Source: Sulfuritalea sp. (GTDB lineage Bacteria > Pseudomonadota > Gammaproteobacteria > Burkholderiales > Rhodocyclaceae). From it: a stretch of 37,918 bases of DNA. The stretch covers positions 1 to 37,918 of the forward strand of contig JAIFMO010000221.1 in assembly GCA_020048435.1 (NCBI GenBank), written 5' to 3'. This document shows, one piece after another, positions 9,220 through 20,000 of the stretch (positions are counted from its first letter, which is position 1; every line of letters starts with the position of its first letter). The notes below the pieces were generated by a model. The model did not search any database. It was not told where the DNA came from and worked only from the letters and a program-made list of their open reading frames with translations. Both the position numbers and the translations under genes were made by a program.

Positions 9220-10095
9220 TTACTCGACGGTCTCAAGAATAGCTACGCCTGCCTCGCATAAGGCTGGCAGCTCATCCTCGCTGAGATCCAGAATTCTCAG
9301 GCAAGCGGGACCGAGTTTTTGCCATTCGCTCGTGCTGCTAAGTCCAGTAAGGCATTGCAGGATGTACTCCGCCGTCTGGCTGGTTGCGATCAGATATTGG
9401 CTGACGAGAGGGATTTTGGACTCGGCATGGTCGATAGCCAGCAACTCGTGATGACTTCTAATGCCCAGACAAATTTCCTCTGGCAAGGACCAATTCATGG
9501 CCAGTACATATCCGACCCGGGCATGATCGGTCTGGAAGTCACGTTGTTCGACATCAGTAAACGACAGTTCGGTTTCATGGTTGGCGCTGACGAGCGTCGC
9601 CACATAGCGCGAGTGCCGCCGTAACAGGATGGCAATTCCAATATCGCGGAACAACCCGAATGTATAGGCAACATCGGCTTGCAACATGGTCTTATGAACA
9701 TTCGTGGCAAGCCAGCCTGACAGCGCTGCGATCTGAGCCGAGGCATTCCAGAATCTCTCAAGTGCAGGAGTTACCGGAAATGACGCACGCAGACAGGCGA
9801 CGGCGATGGCTCGGCTGGCCACGTCAAGACCTAGCATGGTCAGCGCACGGCCGACGGAATGTACCTTGCTGCGAAGACCAAAGTAGGGTGAATTGACGGT
9901 CTTCATGAGACCGGCGGAAAGACTGACATCGGCAGCAATGATTTGACCCAAATACGAAAAGTTGGGATCCTCCTTGCGCATCTCTGCTACAACGCGGTCC
10001 ATGATGACGGGCCGTGGCGGGATACCAATATCCTTGATGGTTCGCTCAAAGGCGTCATCAATCAATGGGGGCTCGTGGGCGATTCCTATATCCAT
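9220..10095 (-). CDS. HDOD domain signalling protein
   Basis: IPPRPVIMDRVVAEM, ADVSLSAGLMKTVNSPYFGL, FGLFRDIGIAILL, HARVGYVLAMNWSLPEEICLGIRSHHE. Confidence 0.9.
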   Translation of the reverse strand: MDIGIAHEPPLIDDAFERTIKDIGIPPRPVIMDRVVAEMRKEDPNFSYLGQIIAADVSLSAGLMKTVNSPYFGLRSKVHSVGRALTMLGLDVASRAIAVACLRASFPVTPALERFWNASAQIAALSGWLATNVHKTMLQADVAYTFGLFRDIGIAILLRRHSRYVATLVSANHETELSFTDVEQRDFQTDHARVGYVLAMNWSLPEEICLGIRSHHELLAIDHAESKIPLVSQYLIATSQTAEYILQCLTGLSSTSEWQKLGPACLRILDLSEDELPALCEAGVAILETVE

Positions 10096-10167
10096 GAGAT
10101 TCTTCTGTCTTACCGTCTACCGGTGCTGTTGCGACCGCAACCAAATACCAAATGGCACGCCCAGCGG

Positions 10168-11187
10168 TTAACCCTTGGCAACAGTAACTCGATTGCGCCC
10201 CTCTTTTTTCGATGCGTACAGGGCAACATCGGCACGGGCAACAAAATCGGCGGCCAACTCGCCAGCCTTATAGCTGGCGACACCCAGCGAAACCGAAAAG
10301 TTCGCCGGCACCCAGTTATCCAATGAGTGCCTGATCCGGACTCGCTCGAAGTCGGTGCGGATCATTTCGGCGAGTTGGCACGCATCAACGGTGGACGTAT
10401 TGGGCAACAGGACGACGAACTCTTCTCCGCCGTAGCGCGCGGATCTGTTTTCGCCCTTGACGTTGTTCTTCATAATCTGCGCCACGGCCTGTATCACCTT
10501 GTCGCCGAACACGTGACCATAGGTGTCGTTGACTTGCTTGAAGTGGTCGATATCGGCCATGAGCAGGGTCGGCCCGCATAGGCCAGAGTCGGCGGCCGAT
10601 AAACAGGCAGCCAACTCGACGTCGAATCCGCGGCGATTCGTCAATCCGGTCAGGCCGTCGGTTAGCGCGTCTTCGCGTGCCTTTCCCACTAACTCTCGCA
10701 AGTTCTCGATTTCATTGCGACTCTCATCGAGGCGACCCTTGAGAGAGACGATGGAACCCTGCATGTTGCGCGTCAGGCCGAGAATGGAGTTGACGTTGTG
10801 GTTGGCGCCTGGATTGGACGACGACTGCTTGGTACACCATTCTTCAAGCGCATTGCCATACTGTCCGGCTTGATCGCCGGCCTGCGCGGCAGAACTCGAC
10901 ATTTCCGCCAATACTCTCTGAAAACCGTCGCTGAACTGTTGCGCGACCTGCTCGTTAATCTCGGCAACGTGCTTGTCGTAAAGATCATAGGTGAGTTTTT
11001 CATCGAGAACCGCACCATTCTGGAGGAGTTTGTCGATAGCCGCATTCAGGGCAGGATTGCCGCCTGCAACGTATTCGTACCAGACCGCAAAGCTGACCGG
11101 ATGCATCGCCGCTGCCTGCTTTGCCATCAATAACAGCGCATGTCCGAGATGCTCAGCGCTCTTTTCAACACTGTCGTGATATTTCAT
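10168..11187 (-). CDS. GGDEF domain diguanylate cyclase
   Basis: DGLTGLTNRRGFD, MADIDHFKQVNDTYGH, RYGGEEFVVLLP. Start placed at MKYHDSV behind a GGAGGG Shine-Dalgarno-like site. Confidence 0.92.
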   Translation of the reverse strand: MKYHDSVEKSAEHLGHALLLMAKQAAAMHPVSFAVWYEYVAGGNPALNAAIDKLLQNGAVLDEKLTYDLYDKHVAEINEQVAQQFSDGFQRVLAEMSSSAAQAGDQAGQYGNALEEWCTKQSSSNPGANHNVNSILGLTRNMQGSIVSLKGRLDESRNEIENLRELVGKAREDALTDGLTGLTNRRGFDVELAACLSAADSGLCGPTLLMADIDHFKQVNDTYGHVFGDKVIQAVAQIMKNNVKGENRSARYGGEEFVVLLPNTSTVDACQLAEMIRTDFERVRIRHSLDNWVPANFSVSLGVASYKAGELAADFVARADVALYASKKEGRNRVTVAKG

Positions 11188-11380
11188 GTCGCCCTCCATG
11201 ATTTTCGCCGCCCGCCAAACTTCCCCAAGCGATAACTGGTCAGGAAGTTTCCGCGCAATGCGTTATCCGATCTGTTCGACGACAAACATAGGATGGTCCT
11301 GTCGCAATAATTGACGACAGTCGTGTGGGGGCTTAACTCAACGGACGGAGTTGGCCGCTATGTCCTTCCAACCTTTCGCG

Positions 11381-11403
11381 AAAAGTCGGCGCTAGCGACA
11401 CGG
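11381..11403 (-). repeat. Dispersed motif copy 4 (intergenic, between the GGDEF gene and accD)
   Basis: Minus strand reads CCGTGTCGCTAGCGCCGACTTTT. Confidence 0.9.
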
Positions 11404-11470
11404 CGATAGCATTCAGGCTGCGGCTGGTTTGCCGATCCCCGCCCCGCCGAGCGAGACCCGGCACTCACGA

Positions 11471-12327
<857 letters not shown>

Positions 12328-12331
<4 letters not shown>

Positions 12332-13164
12332 GCGGGTTCCCCCTCTGTGCTCACCTTGGCAATAATTTTCGCGTCCATGGCCTCGCGCACGCCGCGCAGG
12401 AAGGCGGTTACGCGCGCCGGCGCTTCACCCGGCGGACTCTGTTCGATGGTTTCGATGATCTTGCTGCCGATCACCACAGCATCGGCCACATCGGCGATGC
12501 GGGAGGCAGAGGCCGCATCGCGAATGCCGAAACCGACACCGACCGGCATGCCAACCTTTTCGCGGATAGAGGGAATGCGGCGCGCCACTTCGTCAAGGTC
12601 GATGGTGGCCGAACCGGTGACGCCCTTGAGCGAAACGTAATAGATATAGCCACTGCCCATGCTGGCGACTTGGGCGTAGCGCACGTCGCCCGATGTCGGC
12701 GCCAGCAGGAAAATGGGATCGAGCCCCGCCTGTTTGAGCACGGACGAGAACTCGACACATTCTTCGGGCGGGTAATCGACGATCAGAGCGCCGTCGACAC
12801 CGGCGGCCTTGGCGTCCCGGGCGAAGTCTTCGATGCCGTAAGCCTCGACCGGATTGGCGTAACCCATCAGCACCACCGGCGTCGTCGCGTCCTGTTTCCT
12901 GAATTCGCGCACCATGCCAAGCACGATACGCAAGGAAACTCCGTAAGCCAGCGCCCGCTCGGAAGCACGTTGAATGGTCGGGCCATCGGCCATCGGGTCG
13001 GAAAACGGCACGCCGAGCTCAATGATGTCGGCCCCGCCCGCGACCAACGCGCGCATCAGCGGCAGCGTCTGCCCCGGCTCGGGGTCGCCGGCGGTGATAA
13101 AGGGAATCAGCGCCTTGCGACCCTGATTATTGAGTGCTGCGAACTTACTGGCAATACGACTCAT
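12328..13164 (-). CDS. trpA: Tryptophan synthase alpha chain
   Basis: [40 protein letters not shown]; start at MSRIASKF; stop overlaps accD start. Confidence 0.97.
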
Positions 13165-13223
13165 TCGATCATCCAAGGCAAATAGGCGGCATCTGTGACA
13201 GGAAACAAGGGATCGGCACGATG

Positions 13224-13439
13224 TCAGGCAAAAATCAACCGTGCACCCTTGGGCTCCGGGATAGGTCGGCCGAATTCGCGAGCCGTGTCGAGCCAAAGTG
13301 CAATCGCATCGCCGATATTGGCGAGCGCATCGCTCCGGCTGGCGCCGTGGGCCATACAGCCCGGCAGTTCCGGCACATCGGCGACAAAGGAAGCGTCGAC
13401 GTCACTCCAGTAGATGATGACCTCGTAGCGATCCATCAT
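13224..13439 (-). CDS. hicB: HicB-like antitoxin, short, without visible DNA-binding domain
   Basis: [46 protein letters not shown] is a HicB-type fold signature; overlaps hicA-like ORF by 4 nt. Confidence 0.85.
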   Translation of the reverse strand: MMDRYEVIIYWSDVDASFVADVPELPGCMAHGASRSDALANIGDAIALWLDTAREFGRPIPEPKGARLIFA

Positions 13440-13690
13440 TCCTCCTTCGCCAACCGATATTTCACTATAACGGCACGAACCTGCCTCACCTGGTAGGGCT
13501 TGGCCTTGTTGCCGTCGCGCTGCAAATTGAGGAGTTCGCTCACCCCTTCGCGCCGATACATGTGATGACTCCCTCTGATCCTCTCTTCAAAGTCAAGCCC
13601 TTTCAGCAGGTCGCACATCTCGTCGAAACCGATATTCGCGTCGGCCAGCCCGCCGAGTATCCGTAACAATAGCTTGTCATCGCGCCCCAT
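13436..13690 (-). CDS. hicA: HicA-like mRNA interferase toxin
   Basis: RIRGSHHMYRREG (GSHH motif), NKAKPYQVRQVRAVIVKY; adjacent to the hicB-like ORF. Confidence 0.75.
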   Translation of the reverse strand: MGRDDKLLLRILGGLADANIGFDEMCDLLKGLDFEERIRGSHHMYRREGVSELLNLQRDGNKAKPYQVRQVRAVIVKYRLAKEE

Positions 13691-13692
13691 TC

Positions 13693-14895
13693 TCAGAATT
13701 GGATGCCGGACTTTTCGGCGACGGTGTGCATATCCTTGTCACCACGACCAGAGAGGTTGACCAGCAGAAGCTGGTCTTTCGCCAGCGTCGGTGCCAGCTT
13801 GGCAGCGTAGGCCACGGCGTGACTCGATTCGAGCGCCGGGATAATGCCTTCATAGCGGCAGAGATCGTGGAAGGCCTGCAGTGCTTCGTCGTCGGTGATG
13901 GTGACGTACTCGGCGCGACCGGAATCCTTGAGCCAGGCATGCTCGGGACCGACGCCGGGGTAGTCGAGGCCGGCCGAGACCGAATGCGTCTCGATGATCT
14001 GGCCGTTGGCGTCCTGTAGCAGGTAGGTCCGGTTGCCGTGCAGCACGCCGGGGCGACCCGCGGTCAGCGAGGCGGCATGCTTGCCGCTGTCTAGACCATG
14101 ACCTGCCGCTTCGACGCCAATCAGTTTCACGCCCGGGTGCGGAATGTAGGAATAGAAAATACCCATCGCGTTGGAGCCGCCGCCGACACAGGCGATCACC
14201 TGGTCGGGCTGACGATTGGCCAGTTCAGGCATTTGCGTCAGGCATTCCTCGCCGATTACCGACTGGAAATCGCGCACCATCATCGGATACGGGTGGGGAC
14301 CGGCGACCGTGCCGATAATATAGAACGTGTTGCCAACGTTGGTCACCCAGTCGCGCATGGCTTCGTTCAGCGCATCTTTCAGTGTCTTCGAACCGGACTC
14401 TACGGGTACGACGGTCGCGCCCAGCAACTTCATGCGATAGACGTTGGCAGCCTGCCGCCGAATGTCCTCGCTACCCATGTAGACCACGCATTCCATGCCG
14501 TAGCGCGCCGCCACGGTAGCGGTGGCAACACCATGCTGGCCAGCGCCGGTTTCGGCGATCACCCGCGGCTTGCCCATGCGCCGCGCCAGCAGAGCCTGAC
14601 CAATGCAGTTATTTATCTTGTGGGCGCCGGTGTGGTTGAGGTCTTCGCGCTTGAGGTAAATCTGCGCGCCGCCCAATAAATCCGACCAGCGCCTGGCGTG
14701 ATAGATAGGGCTCGGGCGGCCGACGTAATGCTTGAGTTCGGACTCAAATTCGGCTCGGAAAACCGGATCGTGCTGTGCCGCTGTGTAGGCCAGGCGCAAT
14801 TCTTCCAGCGCCGGCATCAGGGTTTCCGCAACAAAAATGCCGCCAAACTTGCCGAAGTGGCCGCGTTCATCGGGTAACTTGTAAATATCAGACAT
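13693..14895 (-). CDS. trpB: Tryptophan synthase beta chain
   Basis: [58 protein letters not shown]; start at MSDIYKLP. Confidence 0.97.
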   Translation of the reverse strand: MSDIYKLPDERGHFGKFGGIFVAETLMPALEELRLAYTAAQHDPVFRAEFESELKHYVGRPSPIYHARRWSDLLGGAQIYLKREDLNHTGAHKINNCIGQALLARRMGKPRVIAETGAGQHGVATATVAARYGMECVVYMGSEDIRRQAANVYRMKLLGATVVPVESGSKTLKDALNEAMRDWVTNVGNTFYIIGTVAGPHPYPMMVRDFQSVIGEECLTQMPELANRQPDQVIACVGGGSNAMGIFYSYIPHPGVKLIGVEAAGHGLDSGKHAASLTAGRPGVLHGNRTYLLQDANGQIIETHSVSAGLDYPGVGPEHAWLKDSGRAEYVTITDDEALQAFHDLCRYEGIIPALESSHAVAYAAKLAPTLAKDQLLLVNLSGRGDKDMHTVAEKSGIQF

Positions 14896-15538
14896 CTGCC
14901 CGCCAATCCGTTCGAGAATCCGCTGTTCGCACTGCCGCCACAAACGCGGCGATCTTGCCGGCATCCTTGATGCCTTTGGCCAGTTCAACGCCACTACTCA
15001 CATCCACCGCCCAAGGCCGCAAGTTGACGATGGCTTCCAGCACGTTACCCGCATTTAGCCCGCCAGATAAAACCAGAGGCTGCGGCAATCCTGCCGGAAT
15101 CAAGCGCCAGTCGAAGGTTTGTCCGGCACCGCCGTAACCCTCGACATAGGCATCAAGCAAGATTGCCTGGGCCGAAGGAAATGAGCGGGCGTATTCTAAC
15201 AAATCGAACCCTGGCCGCATCCGGGCGGCCTTGAGATAGGGCTTTCCGAACTGACCGCAGTAAGCAGCGTCCTCGTCGCCATGGAATTGCAACAATTCGA
15301 GCGGCACCGCAGCCAGAATCTCGCGCACGACAGCCGCTTCGGCATTAACGAACAGGCCGACACGACTAACGAAGGGCGGCATGTGCGCCACCAGTTCGGC
15401 GGCCGTCGCCACATCGACAAAACGAGGGCTCGGCGGATAGAAGACAAAACCGAGCGCATCGGCACCGGCCTTTACTGCTATTTGCAAATCATCCGTGCGG
15501 GTGATGCCACAAATCTTTATGCGGGTTCTCGCGTTCAT
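14888..15538 (-). CDS. trpF: Phosphoribosylanthranilate isomerase
   Basis: [52 protein letters not shown]; overlaps trpB start. Confidence 0.96.
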   Translation of the reverse strand: MNARTRIKICGITRTDDLQIAVKAGADALGFVFYPPSPRFVDVATAAELVAHMPPFVSRVGLFVNAEAAVVREILAAVPLELLQFHGDEDAAYCGQFGKPYLKAARMRPGFDLLEYARSFPSAQAILLDAYVEGYGGAGQTFDWRLIPAGLPQPLVLSGGLNAGNVLEAIVNLRPWAVDVSSGVELAKGIKDAGKIAAFVAAVRTADSRTDWRADV

Positions 15539-16314
15539 GGGCGGATGATACCGCCCCGGGACGGTGGCAAACCCCATTCGGGCGGGTAATCGACGCCAAC
15601 AAAATAGAGACCGGCGGGATCGAAGGTTGCCGCCGCGCGGGTGCGATCACGGCTGACCAACAATTCGCCGACCCATTCGGGCGATTGCTTGCCTTTCCCC
15701 ACGGCAATCAGAGTGCCGACGAAGTTGCGCACCATGTGATGCAGGAAGGCCGACGCGCGAAAGTCGAACAGCAACATATCGCCCTCCCGTGCGATGTCGG
15801 CGCGATGGAGTTGCTTGATCGGCGACCTGGCTTGGCACTCGGCGGCACGAAAAGCCGAAAAATCGTGTTCGCCCAGCAACAACCTGGCGCCATTACGCAT
15901 GGCATCGACATCCAATGGCAGATGGAACCAGCCGACGCGACCATGCTGCATGGCAGGACGAACCGGACGATTTAGCAGCAAGTAGCGGTAGCTACGCGAG
16001 ATGGCGCAGAAGCGGGCGTGAAAATCATTGGCTACCGGCATCGCCCAACGCACGGCGATCTGTGGCGGCAGATTGGCGTTTACGCCGCGTATCCAGGCAC
16101 TATCGGGTCGTTTGGCAGTGGTATCGAAATGTACGATCTGTTCCAGTGCGTGCACCCCGGCATCCGTGCGCCCCGCGCAGGCGATGCGGATTTCGGCACC
16201 GGCAATTTTAGATAACGCATGCTCGACGGCATCCTGTACGGTATTACCGTGCGCTTGAGACTGCCAGCCCGAGAAAGCGGTGCCGTCGTACTCGATGCCG
16301 AGCGCAATTCTCAC
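15535..16314 (-). CDS. truA: tRNA pseudouridine synthase A
   Basis: ALGIEYDGTAFSGWQSQ, CAGRTDAGVHALEQIVHFD; GTG start inferred, overlapping upstream stop. Confidence 0.95.
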   Translation of the reverse strand: MRIALGIEYDGTAFSGWQSQAHGNTVQDAVEHALSKIAGAEIRIACAGRTDAGVHALEQIVHFDTTAKRPDSAWIRGVNANLPPQIAVRWAMPVANDFHARFCAISRSYRYLLLNRPVRPAMQHGRVGWFHLPLDVDAMRNGARLLLGEHDFSAFRAAECQARSPIKQLHRADIAREGDMLLFDFRASAFLHHMVRNFVGTLIAVGKGKQSPEWVGELLVSRDRTRAAATFDPAGLYFVGVDYPPEWGLPPSRGGIIRP

Positions 16315-17006
16315 GGCAGGATCAACGCCACCGTAATCACCATAGCCATGATGGCGAGTAAAACGCGGTCGCGTCGACGCACAACTGGAACGGATAGTTG
16401 CAGAATGGTCAAGGGCGTGGCATGCGGTTTCGCTTCCGTTTCCCCCACCCAATCCCGCCATGAATGCTGACCACCCTGTTCGGCGAATTCCAGCGCCAGC
16501 ATCAGCCGCACCATGATGCGTTCACGCAGTTGTCGCCTGTTTGCAAGTGGCGCGAGGAATACATGCAGACCCGCCAGCAGGCCGTCGCGTCCCAACCCGG
16601 CCAGCATCCAGGCCAGACAGGTCAGCATGACGAGCAGACGCAACAAATGGAGTGCGGCAAATTCGAATCCATCGAAAGTCAGGCCCATACCACCGGCAAT
16701 ACCGGGCAGACGTTCGCCTGGCGTGGCAATTATGAACACCAGCGCAATCGCAAGCATCAGCCAGCGCGCGCGGCGCAACATGGTGGCAACCTGGCGGGGA
16801 TAATGCAACAACGCAGCAGGCAGCACCAGCAGGGCGATCATGGCAAGCAGAGACAAGGGCAGGCGCTGAATAAGCACCGCGAAGACGCACAATACGGACA
16901 ACCAGCAGGCCGGATGCAAGCGCATGGCTAATAGGCCGGCGCGGCAGGTAGTATCCAGGTGAGCGGCAGAAGAAGCCGCGGCGCAGGCCGCGCCGCGGTC
17001 ATTCAT
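16311..17006 (-). CDS. Multi-TM inner membrane protein, possibly CbiQ/EcfT-like
   Basis: Five or more hydrophobic segments between fimV and truA; overlaps truA start by 4 nt; family assignment weak. Confidence 0.55.
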   Translation of the reverse strand: MNDRGAACAAASSAAHLDTTCRAGLLAMRLHPACWLSVLCVFAVLIQRLPLSLLAMIALLVLPAALLHYPRQVATMLRRARWLMLAIALVFIIATPGERLPGIAGGMGLTFDGFEFAALHLLRLLVMLTCLAWMLAGLGRDGLLAGLHVFLAPLANRRQLRERIMVRLMLALEFAEQGGQHSWRDWVGETEAKPHATPLTILQLSVPVVRRRDRVLLAIMAMVITVALILP

Positions 17007-17009
17007 GCC

Positions 17010-20000
17010 TTAACCGAGCTTGGAAAGCCGGGTGCGAGCTGTTTCCTTCTGCGCTGGGCTTCCCTCGCCGAGAACTTCCTGCAGCAATTCGCGCGCGCCA
17101 TCCTTGTCACCCATTTCCTCGTAGGCCAAGGCCAGTTCCAGTTTGGTGGCCACTTCCGGATTGTCGGCCTCGATGGCGGCAGGAGCTGATGCCCTCTCGG
17201 GTTCGGGTTCGAGCAGCACGACGGCAGGAGCCTCTGCGGGTACGGATTCAAGGTCAAGGCTGATTGATGCAAGATCAACCGATGGCACGGAAAGGACCGG
17301 CTCCGACGCAATATCCAAGGACCCAATTTCCGGCACAACTTCTGATTCGACTGCGGTCTCGGCGGCAGCAGCAACTGGCTCACCCAGGTCAAAATCGAAA
17401 TCGAGACCATTTCCATCCGAAACCGCCACTGCCGCAGGTGCTGCCGCCACCACCGCTACGGGGGTCTCGCCGCCAATGTCGAGCGAAAAGTCGATGGACG
17501 AATCATCAGCCCCGGCGGCGGCAGGTGACGCCACATCGCCGGGCGCGCCAAGATCCATATCGAGCCCAGCGGATGCTTGCGCCGCATCGGCTGTTGCCGC
17601 CGGTTCGGCCGAGAAACCGAGATCGAGATCAAAGTCCAGATTTCCGCTTCCCTCAGGCTTGGCGGCGCCGGCGCCCGGCTCCGCGGCCCCGGGCGCCGCT
17701 GCCGGCGCGCCAAGATCGAGATCGAAATCGAGGCTGGCGACCTCGTCCGCCGGCGGGACATCAGCAGCGGCTGCCATTTGCGCAAGCTGCCCCGGCATGG
17801 TCACCGTGGACTGCATCTTCTCGGGCTGCTCAGCGGCGCCGATGAGGGTTGCATCGAAATTCATGGTCGCCGGGGGGGCTACCGGGGCCTGCGGAGGCTC
17901 CACGGCAGCCCTGGCCGGCGGGGCTTCAGGCGCGACCTCGCTCCGATAGAGTGCGTTACCCGGATCGAGCGCACGCCCCATCGTCGCTGCTTTGTCCCAA
18001 TCGGGGCCATTGCCCGCCGTCTGCCCTTTCAAATCTGTTGCCAGTGTCGCGAACTGCACGGCCGACTTGCGGGCAGCATAGATTTCAAGCAGTTTGAGAT
18101 GGATCGCGTGGCGGGTAGGTTCTTTCTTGAGTGCCTCGATCAGAATTTCCTCGGCCTGGGCATCGCGGCCATAGGCCATATAGACGTCTGCTTCAGCCAC
18201 GGGATCGACGCCCTCGTCGGCACCGCTGGGTGCCTCGCCGAAATCGGTATGCAGGGCCGCACCGGTATCAACCGCCTGACCGCCCGTAGTTCCAAATACG
18301 GAATTTGCCTGCAGATCGGAACCGGTCATTTCGCTCATTGGCGCAACGGCCTTGGCCTGGCGCTTCTTGCGGATTGCGGTGAAACCGATATAGCCAAGCA
18401 GTAAGGAGACAATACCCGCCCCCCCCATGACCAGCGGGAGGTTATCTTCCATGAAACTCGGCTCAGGCACCGGCGGTGGCGGTGGCAACGGTTTTTTCTT
18501 CGGGGGCGGCGGAGCCACCGGCTTAGGCGGTTCGGCAGGCTTGGCAACTTCCGCAGGGGCGGCTGTGTCACCCTTGGCTATTTCGGTGGGCTTGGCTGCC
18601 TCAACTGGCTTGGCGGGTTCAGCGGGTTTAACGGGCTCTGCGGGTTTAACGGGCTCAACGGGCTTGGCAACAGCAGCAGGCTTGACCGGTTCCACTGCCT
18701 TTTCGGTGGGCTTGACAGAAGTCGGCGCTGGCAGCACGGCCGGTGGCGGAAGCTTGGTCGCAGCGGGCTTGGCGGCTTGCTGCTGCATCTGCGCACCGCC
18801 CTGGCTCTTGAGTTCCGCCAGTTTTTTCAGGTCGCCGAGATTTTTTTCGAGATCGGCAATGCGGCTGCCCGCTTCCTTGAGGGCGCGATCACGCGAAACC
18901 AGATCTTCCTCGATGGCGGAGACACGCCCCTTCACCTTGCCGTCCTTGTCAGCCGCCGCTCCCTTGGTTATCTCGGTGCGTGATACTTCGAGTTTATCCT
19001 TGCCCGCCGGCACGACCGGTGCCTTGTCTTCGACCTTGGGGGTAATCTTGCCAGCGACGGCCTGCTTCGGCGCTTCTTCCTTCACCGGGGCCATAGCGGC
19101 GGCAGCGGCGAGTTTCTTGCGATAGGCATTGAAATCGGCGGACTGGGCCACGACCGTCTTGCGGGCCTCGCCTGCATCGACCGCGGCGACGGTCTCGGCG
19201 TCCGGTATTTTGAGAATCCTGCCGGCACGCAAACGATTCATGTTGCCGCCATCAAACATATCCCGATTTGCGCTGTAAAGCGCAATCAGCATCTGATCAA
19301 GACTCACCCCGTCCGGTTTGCTTTCGGTGGCAATCTTACCCAGCGTATCGCCAAGCTTGACCTCGCGTTCGCCGTCAACTTTCGCCTTGGCGATCTTTTC
19401 CGGCTTTGCCCCGGCTTCGCCGGTAGCCGCTGGTTTAGTCGCCTTGGTCGGCTTGGCCTTTTCAGCCGCGGCCGCCTTTGATTCGGCCTTAGTTTCGACC
19501 CTGGGTTCAATCTTGGTTTCAAGCCGGGTTTCTGCTTTGAGTTCAGTCGCTTTGGCTTCGGCCTTTTCAGGTGTACCGGCCTTCACTTCCGGCGCACTCA
19601 CCGGCATGGCAGTGGCTTTGCTGGTGACTTCGGCCGGAGGATCAAGCAGGAAAGTGTACTCGCGCACCAGGCGGCCAGAACCCCAAGACAACTCCACCAG
19701 CATATTCACGAAGGGATCGTTGATTGCGCGATCACTGCTCAGTCGCACGTAAGGCTGGCCACTTGATCGTTTCTCGACGACCATCTTGATACCTGAGAGC
19801 GCGGCCGTATATTCGACGCCCTGCTGTTTGAAGGCTTCAGCAGAGGCGATTCGCGAGGCCAGCGTCGAGACCTCCTCGCGCGAGGCAGACACCTCGATCT
19901 CCGCTCTGAGCGGCTGCCCCAGCGAGGATAGAACCGTCAGCTTGCCAAGGCCGGCCGCTCCCGCGACCAGAGGCAACGTGGCCAGAGCCACCGCAAGTGC

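Noticed and set aside
12690-12710. CTGGCGCCGACATC in trpA as another motif copy
   Set aside because: Explained by the conserved LLAPTSGD codons; lacks the CCGT box and the T-run.
17143-17949. Plus-strand ORF of 268 aa opposite fimV
   Set aside because: Low-complexity Ser/Ala/Gly translation mirrors the repetitive fimV coding strand; fimV is well supported.
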